Made by a program: the position numbers and the translations under genes. From assembly GCA_964348085.1 (NCBI GenBank), contig CAYGBI010000052.1:1-27986 (forward strand): a DNA stretch of 27,986 bases, written 5' to 3'. The DNA comes from VXYL01 sp964348085. GTDB taxonomy: Bacteria > Pseudomonadota > Gammaproteobacteria > Pseudomonadales > Azotimanducaceae. Below the pieces are notes generated by a model. That model searched no databases, had not been told where the DNA came from, and saw only the letters and a list, made by a program, of their open reading frames with translations. Below, piece by piece: positions 6,721 through 14,720 of this stretch. Within the stretch, counting starts at the first letter, position 1. Each line of letters begins with the position of its first letter.

Positions 6721-8133
6721 CTACCGCGACAGCCGCTCGATGCGCACCGGGTCGCGACTGGTGCGGTACAAGCGCGCGCCCACCGCCGTGGCGACGGCCG
6801 CCAGCCCCAGCGACAGCGCCAGCCAGAACCCGTATACGCCGAGCGTGGGAAATCGCCACCAACCGAAACCGAGCGCCATGCCGATCGGGAGCGCGAAGAC
6901 CAAATAGCCGAGCAACGAGTAGACCATCGGCGCTCGCGTGTCCTTGTAGCCGCGTAGCGCACCGGCCATCGCGGCTTGGGTATCGTCGAATACTTGATAG
7001 ACCGCGACGATGACGATCAAAGCCGCGGCCAAGCGCAGCACGGCGTCGTCGTCGCTGTACACCGCCACTACGCCGTGCCGCGCCAGAATCAGCAGTACGC
7101 TCACGGTTATCCCGTAGCCGAGCGACAAGCGAAAGGCGATCCACGCCACTCGCGCCGCGGCCGTGTAGTCGCCGGCGCCGACGTAGTTGCCGATGCGGAT
7201 GGCGGCGGCGGAACCCAACGCCATCGGGATGACGAAAGTGGCCCAGTTGATGTGCCCGGCGATGCTGTGCGCCGACATGGGCACCACGCCCAAGCTGCCG
7301 ACGAGAAAACCGATGCAGGCGAACAGGGCCATGCCCATGAACGACGACAAGCCGATAGGCACGCCGACCTTCAAAATGTGGCCAATCTGATGCCAGTCCG
7401 GGCCGTTGAAATCCCGCCACAGGCCGGTGGTGCGAAAGTAGCGAAAGCGCGACAGCACCAAGATGGCGGCAAACTGAAACCACATGACGATGGCCGTCGC
7501 CCAACCGCAACCCTCGCCGCCGAGCTCGGGCGCACCGAAGGCGCCGTAGATGAAGGCGTAGTTGAGCACCGCGTTCAGCACTAACGCCTGAAACGAGATG
7601 ACCATTGGTTCTATGGTGTGGCCGAGGCCCTCCGACGCGCCGCGCAGGGTGATGTAACCGATGCCGGCCGGCAGGCCCCACGCCGCTGCGTGTAGGTAGC
7701 GCTTGGCGATGTCCGCCGCCGTCGGCTCAATGGCAAACAGCGTGAACAGCGGATCCGCATAGAGGACGATCAGCACGGCCGGTCCGCTGGCCGCGGCGGC
7801 GAGCAGCAATGCCTGATGGATTCTCGCGCCGACTTCATCGGTTCGGCCGCCGCCTGCGAGTTGCGCGGCAATGGGCGTGATCGCCAGAGTGAAGCCCGCC
7901 AGCATTAGGAACACCGGCCACAGCACGTTGCTGCCGAGCGCAACGCCGGCCAAGTGCGTCGACGCGTAGTGGCCGGCCATCGCCGTATCCAGGAAGCCCA
8001 TGCCCATGATGAAGAGCTGCGTCGCGGCGATGGGTGCGCCGAGACGAGTCAACGCCCAAGTCTCGGCGCGTGACGAATGCGGTGGCGACGTCTTGGCTAC
8101 GGCACTCCGCGACTGAGCGGCGACGGTCGTCAA
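6721..8133 (-). CDS. MATE family efflux transporter, NorM type
   Basis: A 470-residue membrane protein with about 12 spans, the standard size for MATE pumps, which export cationic drugs and metabolites in exchange for Na+ or H+. Recognisable stretches are the first span GMGFLDTAMAGHY, WPVFLMLAG, the GLPAGIGYITLRGASEGLG region linking the two halves, and in the second half FVIPMALGSAAAIRIGN, DDTQAAMAGALRGYKDTR and FALPIGMALGF. The TTG start at 8133 is preferred because its TTGA overlaps the stop of the GFA-family gene and the first membrane helix follows after the usual short leader. A GTG at 8181 would add 16 residues inside the upstream gene. The two genes form a minus-strand pair, but no functional link between them is obvious. 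The substrate cannot be inferred. Confidence 0.92.
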   Translation of the reverse strand: MTTVAAQSRSAVAKTSPPHSSRAETWALTRLGAPIAATQLFIMGMGFLDTAMAGHYASTHLAGVALGSNVLWPVFLMLAGFTLAITPIAAQLAGGGRTDEVGARIHQALLLAAAASGPAVLIVLYADPLFTLFAIEPTAADIAKRYLHAAAWGLPAGIGYITLRGASEGLGHTIEPMVISFQALVLNAVLNYAFIYGAFGAPELGGEGCGWATAIVMWFQFAAILVLSRFRYFRTTGLWRDFNGPDWHQIGHILKVGVPIGLSSFMGMALFACIGFLVGSLGVVPMSAHSIAGHINWATFVIPMALGSAAAIRIGNYVGAGDYTAAARVAWIAFRLSLGYGITVSVLLILARHGVVAVYSDDDAVLRLAAALIVIVAVYQVFDDTQAAMAGALRGYKDTRAPMVYSLLGYLVFALPIGMALGFGWWRFPTLGVYGFWLALSLGLAAVATAVGARLYRTSRDPVRIERLSR

Positions 8134-8540
8134 CCGGGGCTCTTGGCGAACTTCGGCAAGTCCGGCGAGGTCTCCGCCCACGGCTGGCCGCTAGCCGTCC
8201 AGATATGCATGGCGGGGGAGAGCCAGCTCGGGTCGTCGAGGGTGGCGGCCTTCAGTACCGTCATGGCCGGATTGACGGACAGCTCGGAGAGGATGGGCGT
8301 GCCGCAGACCGGGCAGAAGCGCCGCGTTACTTCGTTGCCGCTGTCGGTTTCCACCGTGTAGCCGCTGAGTTCGCCCGTCAAGCTAAGCGTCGCAGTGGGC
8401 ACGCCGACAATGGTGGAGTACGCGCCGCCCGAAGCGTACTGACAGTCGCGACAGTGGCAGTGGCCGGTGAACATGGGTGCCGCCTTGCATTGGTAGCGAA
8501 CCTTGCCGCAGCGGCAGCCGCCGTCGAATTCGTCCGTCAT
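8130..8540 (-). CDS. GFA family zinc protein (glutathione-dependent formaldehyde-activating enzyme-like)
   Basis: A 136-residue protein of the GFA/CENP-V fold. The zinc ligands are all present: Cys9 and Cys11 (GGCRCGKVRYQC), Cys28, Cys30 and Cys33 (HCHCRDCQ), and Cys76 and Cys79 (RFCPVCGTPI). The family is named for an enzyme proposed to speed formation of S-hydroxymethylglutathione. Most members, this one included, have unproven function. ATG 8540 is selected since the conserved DEFDGGCRCG follows immediately; a longer upstream frame lacks conserved sequence. It leads a two-gene minus-strand unit with the MATE pump and is divergent from the methyltransferase gene, 91 bp away, so that gap should hold two promoters. 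Confidence 0.9.
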   Translation of the reverse strand: MTDEFDGGCRCGKVRYQCKAAPMFTGHCHCRDCQYASGGAYSTIVGVPTATLSLTGELSGYTVETDSGNEVTRRFCPVCGTPILSELSVNPAMTVLKAATLDDPSWLSPAMHIWTASGQPWAETSPDLPKFAKSPG

Positions 8541-8631
8541 GTGGGATGCTCGGCTTTGGATTTGAAGATGGATTGTAGCGCGGGGTGGTGTGCTAGCGTT
8601 CCGCTTCGCTGGAATCGCAGGCGCTCCCAAC

Positions 8632-9258
8632 ATGGTCTCGGACTTTCCGCAACGGTTCTTCGAGCGCGAGGACGAGTCGCCCGACGCCGATTTCTACCGC
8701 GAGCCGCGCTTCGTCACCCACATCGACGACACCACCATAGCGGCACTGACGGCGTTCTACGAAGAGTTCTTGCCGCCCGGCTCGCGCGTGCTCGACCTGA
8801 TGTCGTCCTGGATATCGCATCTGCCGTCGGTGCATTACGCCCGGGTTGCTGGGCTCGGCATGAGCGCGGCGGAACTCGCCGCCAACAAACGCTTGGACGA
8901 CTATGTGGTCCACGACCTGAATGCCGAACCTCGTCTGCCGTACGCCGACGAGTGCTTCGACCGTGCCGTCATCGCCGTCTCGGTACAGTACTTGATCCGC
9001 CCCATCGACGTGTTGACCGACTTGCGTCGCGTGCTCGCACCCGGCGGCCGAGTCGCCATCGCCATGTCGCACCGCTGTTTTCCGACGAAGGCCGTGTTCG
9101 CGTTCCGGGCGCTGTCGCCGAGCGACCGCGTGCGGCTGGTCGCCGCGTACTTACACCGTGCCGGTTTCGTCGGCGCCGCGTTCGAGGACCGGTCGCCGCA
9201 AGAGGGCGATCCGCTTTGGGTGGTCTGCGGCGACAAGCCGGGGAGCGACTCGCTGTAG
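8632..9258 (+). CDS. Class I SAM-dependent methyltransferase (type 11-like)
   Basis: A 208-residue soluble protein. RVLDLMSSWISHLP (52-65) stands where the glycine-rich SAM-binding loop normally is. VVHDLNAEPRLPYADECFDRAVIAVSVQYL (92-121) supplies the acidic residue and motif IV region, and LRRVLAPGGRVAIAMSHRCFP (131-151) is the classic post-core strand. The N-terminal FEREDESPDADFYREPRFVTHID is shared by a family of small proteobacterial and plant proteins I know only as uncharacterised methyltransferases. ATG 8632 is chosen because this conserved block begins within ten residues. The substrate is unknown. dinB follows 52 bp later but has its own LexA-controlled promoter, so the two are probably separate units. 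Confidence 0.85.
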   Translation: MVSDFPQRFFEREDESPDADFYREPRFVTHIDDTTIAALTAFYEEFLPPGSRVLDLMSSWISHLPSVHYARVAGLGMSAAELAANKRLDDYVVHDLNAEPRLPYADECFDRAVIAVSVQYLIRPIDVLTDLRRVLAPGGRVAIAMSHRCFPTKAVFAFRALSPSDRVRLVAAYLHRAGFVGAAFEDRSPQEGDPLWVVCGDKPGSDSL

Positions 9259-9277
9259 GGCAAGTCGGTGCCTTTAC

Positions 9278-9297
9278 TACTGTCTTCATATACAGTA
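9278..9297. promoter_or_regulatory. LexA (SOS) box of dinB
   Basis: TACTGTCTTCATATACAGTA matches the Escherichia coli LexA consensus (TACTGT-ATATATAT-ACAGTA) at 17 of 20 positions, with both half-sites perfect. It ends 13 bases before the dinB ATG, so a bound repressor would cover the core promoter; a -10-like TATACA (9289-9294) lies inside it. dinB is a textbook SOS gene, so the assignment is strong. It also implies that the host LexA recognises the enterobacterial motif. Confidence 0.9.
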
Positions 9298-9310
9298 GTC
9301 TAGCAAACCG

Positions 9311-10603
9311 ATGAACGCATGGCCGTGCGTCGTCGTCCACGCCGATATGGACGCCTTCTATGCCGCCGTTGAGCAGTTGGACAATCCCTCGCTGCGCGGT
9401 AAGCCGGTGCTCGTCGGGCCGAACAGCAATCGCGGGGTGGTGCTTACCGCGAGCTATGAAGCTCGGCCCTTTGGCGTCGGCAGCGCCATGCCGGTGGCCG
9501 AGGCGCGTCGGCGCTGCCCACGGGCGATCTTCGTCGCGCCGCGCTTCGACCGTTATCAGGAGCTGTCGCAACGCATCATGGACGTATTCGCGGATTTCTC
9601 GCCCAAGGTGGAAGCACTGTCGCTAGACGAAGCCTTCCTCGATATGTCCGGGGCAGAACGCTTGTTCGGCACGCCGACCGAAATGGGGCGCAAAATCAAG
9701 GCCGCGGTGCTGGATGCGACGGGGCTTCACGTCTCGGTGGGGGTGTCGGGCAGCAAGTACGTCGCCAAGGTAGCGAGCGCGCACGACAAGCCCGACGGCC
9801 TTACGGTGGTCTCGCCCGGTGCGGCCAAGTCTTGGCTGGCACCCCTGCCGGTCAGCAAGCTGTGGGGCGCCGGCAACAAGACGGTGCCACGGCTTCAGGC
9901 GCTTGGTCTGTTAACGATTGGCGACGTGGCGAATGCCGATGTCGCTTTCTTGCGCGACCACTTAGGCGCGGCAGGTAGCCACTTCCATGCGCTCGCGCAC
10001 GCTCAAGACCCGCGTCCGGTGCATCGCGCGCGAGTGGCGAAGAGCATCGGTTCAGACCGTACCTTGAGCCGCGATGTGTCGAACCGCGAAGACATCGAAC
10101 GCCACTTGCGGCGCGCAGCCGTTCGCATCGCCCGGCGCGTGCGCGCCAAGGGTTGTGTCGCGCACGGCGTGCGGGTGCGGTTGAAGACCAATCGTTTCGA
10201 GATGCTCACCCGTCAGCGTCGCTTGCGCAGGCCCGGCGACTTGAGCGATGAGTTCCTCGCCCACGCCAAACACCTGTTGGATGAGTTTGATCACCCGGGG
10301 CCGTTCCGGTTGGTGGGCATGGCGGTGTTCGACCTCGCTTGGCGGGACGAACCGCTGCAACTCGACCTATTCGAAGATGGCCGGCGACGCGACTTGGAAA
10401 CCATCATCGACCGGCTGCTTCTGCGCTTCGGCGATCGTGCGGTAATGCGGGCGCGAGACTTGCGCCACGCGGGCACCGTGGTGACGAATGGCGTGAACCT
10501 GGACTTCCTCGATGGTCGCGACGGCGAGCGGCACGCCAGCAAGTCGGACCTGACGACTTGGCCGAAGGCCGACCTGCCCGCGAGTGTGGCGGCTTGGTCG
10601 TAA
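9311..10603 (+). CDS. dinB: DNA polymerase IV (Y family, translesion)
   Basis: A 430-residue error-prone polymerase that copies past damaged bases during the SOS response. The catalytic carboxylates are in place: Asp12 in HADMDAFYAAVEQ and Asp106/Glu107 in SLDEAFLDMSG. The YEARPFGVGSAMPVAEA block (49-65), VSVGVSGSKYVAKVASAHDKP and the helix-hairpin-helix stretch KLWGAGNKTVPRLQALGL complete the palm, fingers and thumb. The little-finger domain follows from about 240. A sliding-clamp motif QLDLF is at 350-354, not at the very end as in E. coli, and the protein is about 80 residues longer than the 351-residue E. coli enzyme. A LexA box lies directly upstream. ATG 9311 fits the conserved start of the family. 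Confidence 0.96.
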   Translation: MNAWPCVVVHADMDAFYAAVEQLDNPSLRGKPVLVGPNSNRGVVLTASYEARPFGVGSAMPVAEARRRCPRAIFVAPRFDRYQELSQRIMDVFADFSPKVEALSLDEAFLDMSGAERLFGTPTEMGRKIKAAVLDATGLHVSVGVSGSKYVAKVASAHDKPDGLTVVSPGAAKSWLAPLPVSKLWGAGNKTVPRLQALGLLTIGDVANADVAFLRDHLGAAGSHFHALAHAQDPRPVHRARVAKSIGSDRTLSRDVSNREDIERHLRRAAVRIARRVRAKGCVAHGVRVRLKTNRFEMLTRQRRLRRPGDLSDEFLAHAKHLLDEFDHPGPFRLVGMAVFDLAWRDEPLQLDLFEDGRRRDLETIIDRLLLRFGDRAVMRARDLRHAGTVVTNGVNLDFLDGRDGERHASKSDLTTWPKADLPASVAAWS

Positions 10604-10707
10604 GGCCAAGGGCGGCGCCGCAGGCAACGGGTCGGGACGCTGGCAGTGCCGGCAGCCGAGCGGCATACTCGCGTCAACGTTTGAATGACAACATTCGAGG
10701 GTTCCCA

Positions 10708-11355
10708 ATGCGCCAGTTCTTCCCGGCGCGGGTCGCGGCCTCGCGCATTTGGTTCGTCTTGATGACGTCGTGTTTCGCCGCCCCGACGTTCGCGCTCACC
10801 GTGGACAACTTCGCTTTGGTGGATCATACCGGCGTGCGTCACGAACTCTTCGACTACGCGGGCGCCCCGGCAGTAGTGCTTATGGTGCAGGGCAACGGCT
10901 GCCCCGTGGTGCGCAACGCTTTGACGGATTTGCGCGCGGTTCGCGAGCAATTCGCCAAGCGGGACGTGCCTTTTCTTATGCTGAACGCCAACCTGCAGGA
11001 CGATCAAGAGACTGTTCGCGCCGAAGCCGAGGAGTGGGGCATCGACTTTCCCATCTTGGTGGACGAGACGCAGGAGATCGGCAAGCGTCTCGCCCTCACC
11101 CGCACCGCCGAGGTACTGGTGCTCGACCCCGCTTGGCGAGTCGCCTATCGGGGCCCGATCAATGATCGACTCACTTATGAACGCCAACGTCAAGCCGCGC
11201 AACACCACTACTTGGCGGACGCGCTGACGTCGGTCCTCGCCGGCGAAGAGCCGGCCATCCGAGAGAAGGCCCCCGTCGGCTGCCTGATCAACTTCGCCGG
11301 GCGCGGGAGCGAGGGCATGGCCAGCCACCATCACGAGCGGCACGACCCGCCATAG
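10708..11355 (+). CDS. Exported redoxin (peroxiredoxin/thioredoxin-like)
   Basis: A 215-residue thioredoxin-fold protein. The first 29 residues form a probable signal peptide, with hydrophobic IWFVLMTSCFAAPTFA ending near Ala29, so it should act in the periplasm. GNGCPVVRN (63-70) has a single active-site cysteine, Cys65, in the peroxiredoxin position rather than a CXXC. DFPILVDETQEIGKRLAL and TAEVLVLDPAWRVAYRGPIND follow as in AhpC/TSA-type redoxins. A second cysteine, Cys192 in APVGCLINF, may be a resolving residue. The tail SHHHERHDPP could bind metal. ATG 10708 has GAGGG (10697-10701) six bases upstream. The FAD-SelD fusion starts eight bases after the stop, so the two are likely one operon. 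Whether it reduces peroxides, disulfides or a metal centre is not determinable. Confidence 0.85.
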   Translation: MRQFFPARVAASRIWFVLMTSCFAAPTFALTVDNFALVDHTGVRHELFDYAGAPAVVLMVQGNGCPVVRNALTDLRAVREQFAKRDVPFLMLNANLQDDQETVRAEAEEWGIDFPILVDETQEIGKRLALTRTAEVLVLDPAWRVAYRGPINDRLTYERQRQAAQHHYLADALTSVLAGEEPAIREKAPVGCLINFAGRGSEGMASHHHERHDPP

Positions 11356-11363
11356 CCGCACCA

Positions 11364-13532
11364 ATGCCGGGCGCGGGCACCAGCGCGCCGCCAGTGCGCG
11401 ACGTGGTGCTGCTCGGCGGCGGCCACGCCCATGTGCAAGTGCTGAAGCGCTTCGGCATGAGGCCGGCGCCGGGCATTCGGCTCACGATCGTCGCTCGCGA
11501 ACCCCACTCGCCGTACAGCGGTATGTTGCCGGGCCTCGTTGCCGGCTGGTACGCGTGGGAGGACATCCACATCGACTTGGCGCGCTTGGCCGTGTTCGCC
11601 GGGGCCCGCTTCATTGCTGCCGAAGCGTCCGGCCTAGACGTGGCCGAACGGCGCATCCTCTTCACAAACCGGCCGCCGCTGCGCTACGACGTGCTGTCCA
11701 TCAACACCGGCGGTGTTCCCGGGGCGCGGTTCGCGTCGGATTTCGTGACGCCGGTGAAACCCATCGGCGGCTTCCTACCAGCCTGGCGTCGGCTTGTTGA
11801 CGGCGGTGCCGTTAAGCGACTGGCCATCGTCGGTGCCGGCCCCGGTGGCGTGGAGTTGGCGCTTGCCATCACCCATCGCCACCCCATCCATTGCCTGCTG
11901 CTCGAAGCGGATGCCCAAGTGCTGCCCGGCTTCGCACCGGGCGCGCGAGCCCACTTGCTCGCCGTGTTGGCCGAACGCGGCTGCGAAGTGCTTACGGACT
12001 TTCGCGTGCGTGCCGCCGAAGGCGCGCGAGTCACGGCGACCGACGGCCGGGCGGTGGCGGCGGACCATGTGTTGTGGGTGACTGGCGTGGAGGCGCCGGC
12101 ATGGCCGCGCGCCGCCGGGCTCGCCACCGACGCCAAGGGCTTCATCCAAGTAGACGCGATGTTGCAGTCCACATCCCACCCAGAGGTCTTCGCCGCCGGC
12201 GACGTAGCGGCTCAGGTTGATGCGCCACGAGTGAAGTCCGGCGTCTTCGCTGTTCGCCAAGGTCCGACGCTCGCCGCCAACTTGCGCCGCTTCGCCACTT
12301 CGCTACCGCTACGCCGGTTCAACCCGCAAAAACACGCCTTGGCTATCGTCGGCGTGGGCGATGCGCGGGCCGTTGCCAGTCGCGGGCGCTTGCACGTGAC
12401 CGGGCCTTGGGTGTGGCGCTGCAAGCAATGGCTCGACAGGCGATTCATGAGCAGGTTTCGGGAGCTGCCACCGATGGCTGAGCCGTCGCCGACGCTGCCG
12501 CCCGCGTTCGCTGACGAGACGCCGCAAATGATGCGTTGCGGCGGCTGCGGCGCGAAACTCGGTGCCGATGTGCTGAGGCGGGTACTTCGCCGCTTGGATG
12601 TACCGTCCTCCGCCGCGGTCGAGCGTGGCATCGGTGACGATGCGGCGGTCGTGCGCCTCGCCGCCGGTCGCCTCGCGGTGAGCTGCGACGGTTTCCGGGC
12701 GATGATCGACGACGGCTACCGGTTCGGCCGCATCAGCGCCCACCACGCGCTGAACGACCTGTTCGCCATGGGTGCGGAACCTGCCTTCGCGCTGGCCTTG
12801 GCCACGGTGCCGTTGATGGCCGAGGCGATGATGGAAGACGATCTGTTTCAGATGATGAGCGGCGCCTTGGCGGTATTCCGCGAGCATGGCGTCGACTTGG
12901 TGGGCGGGCACTCCGCGGAAGGCGCGGAGCTCTCCCTCGCGTTCAGCGTAAGCGGTTTGCTAACCGGGTCCGCGCTGGCGAAGGGCGGCCTTTCGCCGGG
13001 CGAGCAGTTGGTGCTCACCAAACCCGTCGGCAGCGGCGTGCTTCTCGCCGGCGCCATGCAGGGCAGGGCCAGCGCCAATCAACTCTTGGCGGCGATCGAC
13101 GTGATGGACACCTCCAACGCGACTGCGGCGACCATCTTGCGCCGGCACGGCGCGTCCGGCTGCACGGACGTAACGGGTTTCGGGCTGGCGGGTCACTTGG
13201 CTGCGATGGCCCGCGCGTCGGGCGGCGGCGTGCGCGTCGACGCCCGACGCGTGCCCAAACTCGATGGCGTTGACGAATTGATGGCGGCCGGCGTCGCCAG
13301 TTCGCTGCAGAACAACAACGAGCAAGCGCTAGACGATTTCATCGTGCGTGGCGCGCCGCCGAACGCCCCGTCCGTTCGCGTCCTCGCGGACCCGCAAACG
13401 GCCGGCGGGTTGTTGGCGGGCGTGCCGGAAGGGCGCTTGGACGCCTGCCTCGCGGCGTTGCGCAATCACGGATTCGACAGAGCGCAGGTGGTAGGGGAGG
13501 TCACCCAACGGGAGTGGGAAGTCGTCGCCTGA
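11364..13532 (+). CDS. selD: FAD-dependent oxidoreductase / selenide, water dikinase (SelD) fusion
   Basis: A 722-residue fusion. Residues 1-370 are a type II NADH dehydrogenase-like flavoprotein: FAD motif LLGGGHAHVQ (17-26), NAD motif IVGAGPGGVELAL (155-167), and EVFAAGDVA (274-282). Residues 388-722 are SelD, which makes selenophosphate from selenide and ATP for selenocysteine and selenouridine. RCGGCGAKLG (391-400) holds the catalytic pair, Cys395 and Lys398, equivalent to E. coli Cys17 and Lys20; the Cys19 position is Ala. GIGDDAAVV (422-430), HALNDLFAMGAEP (461-473) and the late DPQTAGGLLAG follow. The fusion is a known architecture; a common idea is that the flavin domain supplies reduced selenium, but this is unproven. 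It follows the redoxin gene by eight bases. No selA, selB or tRNA-Sec is in the window. Confidence 0.93.
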   Translation: MPGAGTSAPPVRDVVLLGGGHAHVQVLKRFGMRPAPGIRLTIVAREPHSPYSGMLPGLVAGWYAWEDIHIDLARLAVFAGARFIAAEASGLDVAERRILFTNRPPLRYDVLSINTGGVPGARFASDFVTPVKPIGGFLPAWRRLVDGGAVKRLAIVGAGPGGVELALAITHRHPIHCLLLEADAQVLPGFAPGARAHLLAVLAERGCEVLTDFRVRAAEGARVTATDGRAVAADHVLWVTGVEAPAWPRAAGLATDAKGFIQVDAMLQSTSHPEVFAAGDVAAQVDAPRVKSGVFAVRQGPTLAANLRRFATSLPLRRFNPQKHALAIVGVGDARAVASRGRLHVTGPWVWRCKQWLDRRFMSRFRELPPMAEPSPTLPPAFADETPQMMRCGGCGAKLGADVLRRVLRRLDVPSSAAVERGIGDDAAVVRLAAGRLAVSCDGFRAMIDDGYRFGRISAHHALNDLFAMGAEPAFALALATVPLMAEAMMEDDLFQMMSGALAVFREHGVDLVGGHSAEGAELSLAFSVSGLLTGSALAKGGLSPGEQLVLTKPVGSGVLLAGAMQGRASANQLLAAIDVMDTSNATAATILRRHGASGCTDVTGFGLAGHLAAMARASGGGVRVDARRVPKLDGVDELMAAGVASSLQNNNEQALDDFIVRGAPPNAPSVRVLADPQTAGGLLAGVPEGRLDACLAALRNHGFDRAQVVGEVTQREWEVVA

Positions 13533-13637
13533 GGCCGCCAGCGCACGAAGGCCGTCGCCTTCCGGCGCCGCCCAAGCCGCCCATCACCCCATCGGACTTC
13601 GCGACCAATGCCGCCATGGGCTGCCGACGGAGTTCGG

Positions 13638-14720
13638 CTAGAAGAAGCTCGCCACCGCCGGGCGAAAGCGGTCCATGTCCACTAGGAACGAGTCGTGGCC
13701 TTGGACGGACGCCAGCAATCGAAACTCCACGTCGGCGACGGTTTTCCCTAGGCCGGTGGCCAATTCCCGTTGCTGATGCGACGGAAACAGGAAGTCCGAC
13801 TCCACGCCGATGACCAAGGCGCGTCGGGCGCGCACGCGCTTCAACCCCTCCGCGACGGTGCCGCCGTGGTCGGCGATGTCGAATAGGTCCATGGCGCGGG
13901 ACAGGTACAAATAGCAATTCGCGTCGAAGGCGCCGATGAACTTGTTCGCGTGCGCTTCCAAGTAGGACTCCACCTCGAAGTCGATGCCGAAGCGTTCGCC
14001 GCCGCCGTCATCGGTGGTGCGCTCGCGGCCGAAACGCTGCGTCCACTCGGCCGCCGAACGATAGGTGATCATGCCGAGCTTGCGGGCGTGGCGCATGCCT
14101 TGGATGGGCGGCGCATCGACAGCGTAGTCGCCGTCTCGCCACGCCGGGTCGGTGCGGATCAGTTCCCGTTGCAGGGAGCGCAGGGCGATGGCGAAGGGTT
14201 GGCAGCGGCTGGCGGACGAAATGAGCAGCAGGCCATCCACCCGCTCGCCGTAACTCACGGCGTAGGCCAAAGCCGTCATGCCGCCCATGGAGGCGCCGAC
14301 CACCGCGCGCAGGCGTTCGATACCCAAGCGCTCCACCACGATATGGCCGGCGCGAGCGACATCTTCCAAGGCGAGCACCGGAAAGCTCAGCCGGTACAGC
14401 TCGCCGGTGGCCGGGTTGGTCGACGCCGGGCCGGTCGAACCGAAGCAACTGCCCAGCGAGTTGACGCAGATGACGAAATAGCGGGAGGTGTCGATCGGCT
14501 TGTCCACGCCCACCATATCCTCCCACCAGCCGGACGACGGGTCGTCGGGTGACGAGGCGGCGTGCGCGGAGGGCGACAGGCCAGTGAACAAGAGCACCGC
14601 GTTGTCCTTCCGGGGGGAGAGTTCGCCCCACGTCTCGAAAGCGATGGTGGGTGCGTCCAACGCGCCGTGCAGCATCGGCAGGCGGCCGTCTACCGTTATG
14701 AAGCGTCGGGCGTCAGGCAT
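13638..14720 (-). CDS. metX: MetX-family homoserine/serine O-acyltransferase
   Basis: A 360-residue alpha/beta-hydrolase enzyme that acylates the hydroxyl of homoserine (methionine pathway) or of serine (cysteine pathway). The catalytic triad is visible: Ser144 in GASMGGM (142-148), Asp309 in GVESDFLFPS, and His342 in GHDSF. ETWGELSPRKDNAVLLFTGL and CVNSLGSCFGSTGPAS are family signatures. The stretches GLSPSAHAA and GWWEDMVG strongly resemble the Xanthomonas/Frateuria enzyme shown to be a serine O-succinyltransferase, so acyl donor and acceptor are uncertain. ATG 14720 overlaps the end of the M14 gene by eight bases, making it the third gene of the gshA-M14-metX operon. It converges with the SelD fusion, leaving 105 bp between stops with no obvious terminator. 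Confidence 0.93.
   Translation of the reverse strand: MPDARRFITVDGRLPMLHGALDAPTIAFETWGELSPRKDNAVLLFTGLSPSAHAASSPDDPSSGWWEDMVGVDKPIDTSRYFVICVNSLGSCFGSTGPASTNPATGELYRLSFPVLALEDVARAGHIVVERLGIERLRAVVGASMGGMTALAYAVSYGERVDGLLLISSASRCQPFAIALRSLQRELIRTDPAWRDGDYAVDAPPIQGMRHARKLGMITYRSAAEWTQRFGRERTTDDGGGERFGIDFEVESYLEAHANKFIGAFDANCYLYLSRAMDLFDIADHGGTVAEGLKRVRARRALVIGVESDFLFPSHQQRELATGLGKTVADVEFRLLASVQGHDSFLVDMDRFRPAVASFF

Noticed and set aside
6135..6962. 275-residue minus-strand frame across the tRNA and ferredoxin
   Set aside because: It runs straight through the tRNA-Gly gene and opposite the ferredoxin, and has no domain.
8034..9314. 426-residue plus-strand frame overlapping GFA and the methyltransferase
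   Set aside because: Arginine-rich shadow; the genes on the other frames have zinc ligands and SAM motifs.
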